A stretch of DNA of 11,815 bases from Nanobdellota archaeon (lineage in GTDB: Archaea; Nanobdellota; Nanobdellia; Pacearchaeales; GW2011-AR1): the NCBI GenBank assembly GCA_018901675.1, contig JAHIEH010000088.1, forward strand, positions 1 to 11,815, written 5' to 3'. A program made the translations under genes and the position numbers. Under the pieces are notes generated by a model. It did not search any database. It worked only from the letters and a program-made list of their open reading frames with translations, and was not told the DNA's origin. Of this stretch, positions 6,264 through 11,815 are shown piece by piece. How positions within the stretch are numbered: position 1 is the first letter of the stretch; each line of letters starts with the position of its first letter.

Positions 6264-7202
6264 ATGGAAAAAATAAACGAGAAAACAATTTTTAAAGAGA
6301 AAAAGAACAAAGTTAAGTTTTCCTTGGTGATACCAATAGCCCCTTCAAGAAATGCAGAGATTTTAGAATCTATAAAAAAATTAGATTATCCTAAAAGCAA
6401 ATTTGAAGTTATTGTGGAAAAAGGAACAAACCCTTCTGAAAACAGGAATAGGGGAATTAAAAAATCAAAAGGTGAGTTTATTGTGTTTTTGGATGATGAT
6501 GCGTTGATAAATCAGGATTATTTAAAAGAAGTTGAGAGATTTTTTGAAAAGTATCCGGAAGCAGATTTGGTTGGAGGGCCTCAGCTAACTCCTGAAGAAA
6601 ATAATATTTTTGCAAAAATATCTGACACACTCCTAACCTCTAATTTTGGAGCATTTAAGGTTAATAAAAGATATAGAAAAGGAGAAATTATCTTAGATGC
6701 AGATGAAACTATGATTACTTCTGCAAATCTCTGCGTGAAGAAAGAGATATTCGGCAAGATAGATGGTTTTAATTCAGAGCTGTATCCTGGAGAAGACCCG
6801 GAACTTATCTCCAGGGCGAAAAAGGCGAAACTTGCAGTTGCTTATAGTCCGAACATGATAGTTTATCACAAAAGAAGGCCGAATTTTACCGGTTTTTTAA
6901 GCCAGATTTTTCTTTACGGCTTTACAAGACCAAGAAAAAACAAGATAGCAGAAGAAACAAAACTTTTCTTTTTAATCCCTATGCTTTTTACATTGTATTT
7001 TATGCTAATGCCTTTTCTGTTTTTATTAAGTAATCTTTTTATTATTCCCTTAGTGGCATATATACTTCTGGCAATAATCTTTGCATTTTATGATTCTGTA
7101 AGAAGCAGAAGCTTAGTTAATTTTTTCGTCCTGCCATTAATGTATTTGTTTCTGCATCTAAGTTATGGATTAGGGATGATGGCAGGATATGGGGGAAGGT
7201 GA
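6264..7202 (+). CDS. membrane-anchored GT2 glycosyltransferase
   Basis: A GT2 enzyme with an N-terminal cytoplasmic GT-A domain and a C-terminal membrane region. The fold starts at KFSLVIPIAPSRN (18-30); NRNRGIKKSKGEF (60-72) leads into FLDDDAL with D77-D78-D79 as the metal-binding DxD; GGPQLTP (104-110), ITSANLCVKKEIF (151-163), the GED triad at 176-178 (catalytic-base position) and the YHKRR stretch at 201-205 follow in the usual order. Residues 234-305 form about three hydrophobic segments that would anchor the enzyme beside the lipid carrier. The start is set by the TAAAATG junction 1 nt after the previous gene. It is the last gene of the cluster and probably extends the lipid-linked glycan by one sugar. 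Acceptor and donor are unknown. It is clearly intact. Confidence 0.88.
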   Translation: MEKINEKTIFKEKKNKVKFSLVIPIAPSRNAEILESIKKLDYPKSKFEVIVEKGTNPSENRNRGIKKSKGEFIVFLDDDALINQDYLKEVERFFEKYPEADLVGGPQLTPEENNIFAKISDTLLTSNFGAFKVNKRYRKGEIILDADETMITSANLCVKKEIFGKIDGFNSELYPGEDPELISRAKKAKLAVAYSPNMIVYHKRRPNFTGFLSQIFLYGFTRPRKNKIAEETKLFFLIPMLFTLYFMLMPFLFLLSNLFIIPLVAYILLAIIFAFYDSVRSRSLVNFFVLPLMYLFLHLSYGLGMMAGYGGR

Positions 7203-7240
7203 GAAAAAATACAGCGATCATCTACTACAATTATTATTCG

Positions 7241-7255
7241 CGAAACATTTAAATA
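7241..7255 (+). promoter_or_regulatory. BRE-like and TATA box for the MNT-HEPN module
   Basis: TTTAAATA (7248-7255) is an excellent archaeal TATA element, preceded by the purine-rich CGAAACA (7241-7247), which resembles a TFB-recognition element. The TATA centre is about 26 bases before the ATG at 7278, so transcription should start at or next to the start codon. This marks the end of the glycosylation operon and a separately controlled unit. Confidence 0.65.
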
Positions 7256-7257
7256 GC

Positions 7258-7284
7258 ATGGTTATATTCATAACGATATGGTTA
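7258..7284. promoter_or_regulatory. candidate operator over the MNT-HEPN start site
   Basis: Between the TATA box and the start codon lies GTTAT-ATTC-ATAAC (7261-7274), a perfect 5-bp inverted repeat. ATGGTTA also occurs twice, at 7258-7264 and 7278-7284, 20 bases (two helical turns) apart, the second copy including the start codon. A protein bound here would block initiation. The winged-helix domain encoded immediately downstream is an obvious candidate for autoregulation, but this is inferred from position. Confidence 0.4.
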
Positions 7285-7835
7285 ATAATATAACAGTATT
7301 ATCAGTGTTAGAACCGCTACTTTTCAAGCAAGAATGGATGCATTTAGCAGAAATATCAAGAGAATTGAAAATGCCCCACCCAACTGCAAGAATTTATTTA
7401 AATAATTTTGAAAAAGATGGAATTGTTGTAAAACAAATCAAAGGAAAACTTACCCTTTACAAGCTGAATTATTCCAATCCGATAGTTATAGACTATATCA
7501 CTTTGGTTGAAAAATACAAATTGATTAAAAAATGTGCTAAAGATTTGTTATTAAAGGAGATAGTTTCATTTTTGCACAAGTTAGACAACCCCTCCATAAT
7601 CTTTGGCTCTGCATCCACCAATTTGAAAAATGCAGAGGATATTGATGTAGTGATAGTAGGGAAATTTAATAGTCAGTATTTTAAAGAATTTGAAAAAAAA
7701 CATGATCTCTATTTCCATTTGATTACTTTAAATAAATTAGAGAACATTACCCCTGCCCTAAAAGAGGAGATAAAAAAGAAGCATCTGATAGTCCAAAATT
7801 CCGAGGAAGTAATAAAATGGATGTTAAAAAATTAA
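7278..7835 (+). CDS. winged-helix fused to MNT-type nucleotidyltransferase, likely antitoxin of an MNT-HEPN pair
   Basis: Residues 1-65 form a winged-helix DNA-binding domain: MHLAEISRELKMPHPTARIY (21-40) fits helix-turn-helix and recognition helix, with a basic wing near KQIKGKLTLYKL (52-63). From about residue 85 comes a minimal polymerase-beta-type nucleotidyltransferase with G110-S111, nine residues, then D121-I-D123, the family's GS-X9/10-DxD active site. In characterised MNT-HEPN systems such a protein adds AMP units to the HEPN partner and neutralises it. The third acidic residue usually found on a later strand is not obvious; the stretch DLYFHLIT (143-150) has His where it might be expected, so activity is uncertain. 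The gene overlaps the HEPN gene by 19 nt, has its own TATA box and is probably leaderless. The fused DNA-binding domain suggests that it also controls its promoter. Confidence 0.8.
   Translation: MVNNITVLSVLEPLLFKQEWMHLAEISRELKMPHPTARIYLNNFEKDGIVVKQIKGKLTLYKLNYSNPIVIDYITLVEKYKLIKKCAKDLLLKEIVSFLHKLDNPSIIFGSASTNLKNAEDIDVVIVGKFNSQYFKEFEKKHDLYFHLITLNKLENITPALKEEIKKKHLIVQNSEEVIKWMLKN
7803..7806 (+). promoter_or_regulatory. Shine-Dalgarno sequence for the HEPN gene
   Basis: GAGG lies ten bases before the ATG at 7817, inside the end of the nucleotidyltransferase gene. It supports this start, which places the HEPN gene under translational coupling with its partner. Confidence 0.5.
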
Positions 7836-8293
7836 AGTGGTGTTGCAGGCAATCTTCAGGAATTAAGATAGAAGAGCCAAATGATAACCTTGCAAAAGAA
7901 TACTTAGAAAATGCTGAAGAAACCCTCTTGGTTTTACAGACAATAAAAAAAGAGTCAAACATGTGGCTGGCAACTACAAAATATTATTGTGAATATTTTT
8001 CTGTTTATGCTATGCTTCAGAAAATAGGGATTAAATGCGAAATTCATGACTGCACAATAGAATTAGCAAAATTTTTAGAAGAAATGGGCATAATCCCAAA
8101 GGGTTATTCAAAAATACTTGAGGGAGATAAGGCATTAAGAATAGCCAATCAATATTATTTGAAGAATATCCCTATCCGTATAAATTCAAGAGAGCTAACT
8201 GAATTTATCCTAAATATGAAGAATAAGGTAAATTCAATAACCCTAGATGAGATAAATAAAGCAAGAGGGGAGATTAGGAGAATTATCAGTTAA
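7817..8293 (+). CDS. HEPN-domain protein, likely toxin or effector partner of the nucleotidyltransferase
   Basis: A 158-residue, mostly helical protein. The opening (KKLKWCCRQSSGIKIEEPND at 4-23, then NLAKEYLENAEETLLVL at 24-40) and the second helix pair (WLATTKYYCEYFSVYAMLQK at 50-69, GIKCEIHDC at 71-79) match the archaeal HEPN type that pairs with minimal nucleotidyltransferases. HEPN toxins are RNases whose dimer active site is an R-x4-6-H motif. Here the best candidate is R108-IANQ-Y113-Y114, with Tyr where His is usual, so this member may be non-cleaving or may use another residue. Adjacent Tyr are also where AMP units are added in known systems. It starts 19 nt inside the partner gene, with GAGG upstream, and ends 32 nt before the convergent - strand gene. 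The HEPN identity is fairly sure; toxicity is inferred from genomic context. Confidence 0.75.
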   Translation: MDVKKLKWCCRQSSGIKIEEPNDNLAKEYLENAEETLLVLQTIKKESNMWLATTKYYCEYFSVYAMLQKIGIKCEIHDCTIELAKFLEEMGIIPKGYSKILEGDKALRIANQYYLKNIPIRINSRELTEFILNMKNKVNSITLDEINKARGEIRRIIS

Positions 8294-8325
8294 ACTGCCC
8301 AAACATAACCTGCTCTAGCTTCTTT

Positions 8326-9204
8326 CTATAATGAATACAATTGCTGTTCTCTTCTCTTTTTCAAGGCATAGATAATTATGAAGGCAATAATTATAATCAA
8401 GATAATAACTGTAACAATTATCCCTATCCAGATATAATTCATCTTTCCTTCTTCTGTCCTCATAGGGATGCCTTGACTTGTAGAAATTCCAGAAGAAACG
8501 CCAGATGTGCCAGATGTTAAGGTGATAAAGTCTGCATCAGGAATATTTGCTTCTCCTTCAATAACTCCGAATTGTTCTTTTTTCGTTATTGTCTTATAAC
8601 CCTGCTTACTTGCAGTTATATCGAGGTTGTACGTCCCTATCTCTTCAGCTTTAATTGTAGCAGGAAGAGTAACTTGCTGAGTTTGGCCATTTGGTTTGGT
8701 TAACATTGCACTTATGCTTGGGTTTGCAACAGAGGATTCGTAATCAATATAGATATCTTCGTTTTGGGTGAAGACTTTCTTATCTAATTTAATGGTAAAA
8801 GAAAAACTCGGGTCTGTGACTATGGAAAAATTCTTTGAAAATGTCTGTTGTACAGGACTCATTATTTGAACATAGGCGGTACAGGTTTGGGGTTCGAATG
8901 TGGAATCAATTAGAAAACTGTCAAAACTATTTAAAATTAATTTGTTTGGTTCTAAACTTAGTCTTTTATATAGCTGAAACGAATTCCATTCCCTACTGCA
9001 GTTTATTCCAACAAAATAAGAAAGATTGGTAGGCAATTCCGAAAAAAAAGAATAATTGAATAAGATAATATCGCCTGGAAAATAAGAATCTAGAGAGTGT
9101 ATCTCTACTTTAACAGAATTGTCTGCAATAACTCCGTTAATTAAAAATAAAAAAATTAAGAAGGGGGGGGCTAATTCTACAAGTTTTTTTATATTTTTGT
9201 CCAT
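8326..9204 (-). CDS. type I membrane protein with Ig-like ectodomains
   Basis: A 292-residue exported protein of no recognised family. Residues 11-27 are a hydrophobic signal peptide (LAPPFLIFLF core). The ectodomain, residues 28-254, is rich in short beta-strand-like stretches and reads as two Ig/fibronectin-like modules, the second about 130-215 (YNLDITASKQGYKTITKKEQF resembles the end of a CARDB/PEGA-style domain). A Ser/Thr/Gly linker (229-248) leads to one membrane helix (257-280) followed by KKRRE, a stop-transfer signal, so the C terminus is cytoplasmic. Sequons N60-L-S, N68-C-S and N125-F-S could be glycosylated by AglB. It starts inside the TAATG junction with the upstream peptidase-like gene (1-nt overlap), so the two should be co-expressed and may form a surface complex, with this protein as anchor. 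A C8 run lies in its signal-peptide codons. Function is unknown. Confidence 0.85.
   Translation of the reverse strand: MDKNIKKLVELAPPFLIFLFLINGVIADNSVKVEIHSLDSYFPGDIILFNYSFFSELPTNLSYFVGINCSREWNSFQLYKRLSLEPNKLILNSFDSFLIDSTFEPQTCTAYVQIMSPVQQTFSKNFSIVTDPSFSFTIKLDKKVFTQNEDIYIDYESSVANPSISAMLTKPNGQTQQVTLPATIKAEEIGTYNLDITASKQGYKTITKKEQFGVIEGEANIPDADFITLTSGTSGVSSGISTSQGIPMRTEEGKMNYIWIGIIVTVIILIIIIAFIIIYALKKRREQQLYSL
9163..9170. repeat. G8 (C8 on the coding strand) tract in signal-peptide codons
   Basis: Eight consecutive G on the + strand correspond to GCC-CCC-CCC in the minus-strand gene, encoding A12-P13-P14. It is the longest G/C homopolymer in the window and lies in an AT-rich region. Loss or gain of one base would abolish the secreted protein shortly after its start. 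Phase variation is possible but is not shown by a single sequence. Confidence 0.55.
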
Positions 9205-11815
9205 TATTTTTCTATCTTAAATTTAAATGGGTAATCTTGAAAATCTGAACTTGGTTCAGAAATATCATAATTAAAAAATTCAGAATAGGGTGAGAATGTT
9301 ATCCATAAAATTTCTTGTTCATTATTCAAGGATTCTCTTTCATATATTCTAGAATAGATGTGGTCATCAAAAAATTTAACTCGATTATATCCCTTTTCAA
9401 CAGGGCCTATTTTTATTAAACCATTTACATGAACTTCCTCAATACCAGGTGGAGGATAAAAACTTTTAAAAGTATATATAAATGCATCGGAATTAATAAA
9501 TGAACTTGAGATAAATGTATCTGTAGCAAGTTCATTACCTTTATATGAGAATTCTACAGGAATCTTCATCACTTTCAAATTAAGTAGATAATTCTCATTA
9601 TCTAATTTAACTAACTCAGATTGGGGTAATCTATTAGAAAAACTATGTAAATTAATTGTTGGGTCGCCTAATAATCCTACTCCATTACTTGGATCGTCCG
9701 CACCTTCTTCTATTGAAGAATATTGAGACATTAATGCTCCATTCCATGCTTTCCCAACAGAAATATTGTTTGAAAAAGCAGAAATCAAATATTGATAATT
9801 AATAAATGGGCCCCCACCAACGTGCATTCCGATATATCCTAAAGCTCCTTTTCTTAATGCTTGCACACAGAAAAGCTCAGGTTTTTTATAGTCATAATAG
9901 ATACAGGTAGAACATGCAGAGGTTACAAAAAAGGTATTATCTAATTTTGGGAGTTGCGTGGAGGAGATACCTAACCAATTATGATTTCCATGATCTCTAT
10001 ATTGAACAAAAAATTTATTTTTATACATATCGGGAGATACATAAGGACAACACCCTTCATACTCAATAAAGTCTTCAGTTGAATACTGGTAAAGAGGGTA
10101 TATCTTCTGAGAATACACCATGGTTTCTGCGATTTCTGGAGCAAAATCTCCTGCCAAAAGAAAAATTTTATCGCCCGAATTTATAATATGATTAAATAAA
10201 TCTCTTGAAATATAGCTTGAAATATCTGATATTGAAATGCCAAAAATTCTCCCGGTAGCAAATTCCAAAATAGTATCTTCGTCATGACTAGAATATCTTG
10301 CAGTATCTGCATTAATAAGCCAATAAAGATCATAAACCTTTTGATAAAACCTGCTCTCAATCGCATCTGGAGTAGCTAAAATTGTCAAATACCCCTCATC
10401 GATATTCCAACCCCCTATCTTTTCTCCAATAAAATCATCAATTTTAATTACATTAACCCTTATTGTTTCCTCATCTACACCTTCTCCTAATGTATCTAAT
10501 TCGATACTTAAGATCACTTCATGCTTCGCACTTGCCAAAATAGGTGAGGCCAAGCTTGTTTTTGAATAAATCTCACTAATTGGTCCTGCAGACTTTTCTG
10601 GCTGAAATTGCTCAGTTACTTTTATGTTTAAATCATTAGGATTTACAAGAATTATTTTATCGGTATTTGTCATTTCAACATATTTTTTCTGTAATTGCTC
10701 TAAATTGTAATTCTCATTGCATGTTCTTGTAACACTTCCTACACAAATTACCTTTCGATTAGCAAAACTAACATCTGTGTCTAAAGTGCTTCCTTTTATA
10801 ATCAAAGGAGCATTGATTAAAGAAGCATAAGTAGATGCCATTAAGGCTAATTCATAATTATCTTCTACATAAACAACAGATTCATATTCTTGCCAATAAG
10901 ATAAATAATTATTTATATTTATTCTTTGAACTTTATCTTGAGTTAAACCTGCTCCTAATTCTGGTTGAGCAATTAACAAATTATTTAATTCTTGTGGGGT
11001 TGTTCCTATAATTGAAACTCTGCTAGGAGTATATTGCTGGAAGAAGTAAATAATGGAATCTGCATCAAAACCAGTAGTTTCCTCATGATATATTAAAGTA
11101 GGGTATACACAAACATTTTCTGGAGTGCCATAACCTCTCTGGCAAGGGGAAGTATCCCCTTGCTGTTGAGTCCATGTTGTTAAAGGGACTAAAGGCAAAA
11201 CATCTTTCCAGTTTTTGTCTGAAATTAAAAATGCTTCTTTGCTAGAATATAGATTCATATTTTTTATGTTATTTTGAGGGTTTGTTTGTGGGCAAACACC
11301 ATTGCTACAAGTTTGTCCTGTTGGACAATTGATATTAGTTAAACACTGAACACAACTAACATTATGATAGCAATAAGGGGTAGTTCCTGAGCAAGTATTT
11401 GCGCAAGTTCCACTACAACCATTACTTCCTCCACATTTTCCTGTACAACTAGGAGTGCAACTCGAACCGCTTTTCAAAAACCACCCTAAAGTTGAATTAA
11501 CAATATGCCCCTCGCAGTTGCTGTTTAAAGAATCAAAATATTCATTTTTTTCTTTCCAATAACATCTATAAACAGAGGAGGTATTTGTGTTTTGTGAAGA
11601 GTAAGCATACCCCAAAACATCATTAAGAGTTCCGCCTTCTGCTGTGCAGTCTTTAGAAGTGAAATGCTCTTTTCTTAATTCACTCCAGCACCTGTCTAAC
11701 CTATAAGTGCTTGACTGTTCTTGCTTATACAAATAACCCATCAGCCCCTCACTTGTCCAATAATCAGGGTAAGCAGGGTCGCAATTTGAATATCTGGAAA
11801 GCATATGATTTCCTG
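9204..11815 (-). CDS. large secreted protein with DUF5648-like repeats, Cys-rich segment and C25 (gingipain-like) peptidase domain, N terminus cut
   Basis: The frame runs open to the window edge, so the protein is probably partial: the first in-window Met (codon at 11804-11802, numbered 1 here) has no signal peptide after it and sits within a repeat. Residues 20-108 contain DUF5648-like units of about 40 residues (YRLDRCW...HFTSKDC, LGYAYSS, YRCYWKEKNEYF, NCEGH, LGWF). Residues 116-171 are Cys-rich (CTPSCTGKCGG, CPTGQTC). Residues 183-390 resemble cell-wall-binding-like alpha/beta repeats (VVYVEDNYELALMAS at 310-324, KVICVGS). Residues ~460-720 fit peptidase family C25: a probable catalytic H605 in YRDHGNHNW, a probable C631 in FFVTSACSTC, the late helix SVGKAWNGALMSQY and a terminal LLGDPTINL (711-719). 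A beta-rich tail follows. Sequons include N74, N103, N148 and N680. It is co-transcribed with the membrane protein downstream. A surface protease or adhesin is the inference; activity is unproven. Confidence 0.82.
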   Translation of the reverse strand, partial: GNHMLSRYSNCDPAYPDYWTSEGLMGYLYKQEQSSTYRLDRCWSELRKEHFTSKDCTAEGGTLNDVLGYAYSSQNTNTSSVYRCYWKEKNEYFDSLNSNCEGHIVNSTLGWFLKSGSSCTPSCTGKCGGSNGCSGTCANTCSGTTPYCYHNVSCVQCLTNINCPTGQTCSNGVCPQTNPQNNIKNMNLYSSKEAFLISDKNWKDVLPLVPLTTWTQQQGDTSPCQRGYGTPENVCVYPTLIYHEETTGFDADSIIYFFQQYTPSRVSIIGTTPQELNNLLIAQPELGAGLTQDKVQRININNYLSYWQEYESVVYVEDNYELALMASTYASLINAPLIIKGSTLDTDVSFANRKVICVGSVTRTCNENYNLEQLQKKYVEMTNTDKIILVNPNDLNIKVTEQFQPEKSAGPISEIYSKTSLASPILASAKHEVILSIELDTLGEGVDEETIRVNVIKIDDFIGEKIGGWNIDEGYLTILATPDAIESRFYQKVYDLYWLINADTARYSSHDEDTILEFATGRIFGISISDISSYISRDLFNHIINSGDKIFLLAGDFAPEIAETMVYSQKIYPLYQYSTEDFIEYEGCCPYVSPDMYKNKFFVQYRDHGNHNWLGISSTQLPKLDNTFFVTSACSTCIYYDYKKPELFCVQALRKGALGYIGMHVGGGPFINYQYLISAFSNNISVGKAWNGALMSQYSSIEEGADDPSNGVGLLGDPTINLHSFSNRLPQSELVKLDNENYLLNLKVMKIPVEFSYKGNELATDTFISSSFINSDAFIYTFKSFYPPPGIEEVHVNGLIKIGPVEKGYNRVKFFDDHIYSRIYERESLNNEQEILWITFSPYSEFFNYDISEPSSDFQDYPFKFKIEK

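Noticed and set aside
7258..7293. An upstream ATG giving an 11-residue frame before the nucleotidyltransferase gene
   Set aside because: It starts too close to the TATA box to lie in the transcript, and the ATG is part of the repeated ATGGTTA. No sign that it is translated.
8294..8325. A terminator between the convergent HEPN and membrane-protein genes
   Set aside because: Only 32 bases are available, with no hairpin and no convincing T-run on either strand.
1..11815. tRNA, rRNA or CRISPR arrays
   Set aside because: No cloverleaf-like sequence, rRNA-like stretch or regularly spaced repeat was seen on either strand.

Overview
The window reads as part of an AT-rich archaeal genome, most likely a DPANN lineage of the Woesearchaeota/Pacearchaeota kind. 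Seen directly: archaeal TATA boxes placed about 24 bases before start codons (little or no 5' leader), an archaeal/eukaryotic-type oligosaccharyltransferase, an ALG5-like dolichyl-phosphate glycosyltransferase, and a large secreted protein with a Cys-rich CTPSCTGKCGG-type segment. The lineage is inferred from this gene style; no rRNA or other marker gene is present.

Layout. Positions 50-196 hold a 48-residue zinc-ribbon protein with its own promoter. Positions 306-7202 form a protein N-glycosylation cluster on the + strand: the oligosaccharyltransferase (aglB), a polytopic GlcNAc-1-P transferase-type GT4 enzyme, a Wzx-like lipid-linked glycan flippase, an ALG5-like GT2 enzyme, and a second membrane-anchored GT2 enzyme. 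The last four are separated by 1 nt, overlap by 4 nt, and are separated by 1 nt, so they should be co-translated. Between aglB and the GT4 gene lies a 170-base interval with two nested palindromes sharing arm sequence, then a third small palindrome. It looks like a small IS200/IS605-type non-coding element or a structured leader.

Positions 7248-8293 form a separate unit: a perfect TATA box, a repeat/palindrome at the start codon, and a two-gene module of a winged-helix/nucleotidyltransferase protein and an overlapping HEPN-domain protein (MNT-HEPN, a toxin-antitoxin-like arrangement).

Positions 8326-11815 lie on the - strand, convergent with the rest: a large exported protein cut by the window edge, with DUF5648-like repeats, a Cys-rich linker, a cell-wall-binding-like segment and a gingipain-like (C25) caspase-fold peptidase domain, followed by a 1-nt-overlapping gene for a type I membrane protein with Ig-like ectodomains. 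Both carry N-X-S/T sequons, so they are plausible substrates of the glycosylation machinery encoded in the same window.

Working model: the GT4 enzyme starts a glycan on a polyprenyl/dolichyl phosphate carrier, the two GT2 enzymes supply or add sugars, the flippase turns the lipid-linked glycan outward, and AglB transfers it to Asn of surface proteins such as the two encoded at the right end. Long G tracts in the flippase gene and in the signal peptide of the membrane protein are unusual for such an AT-rich sequence and could be slippage sites.
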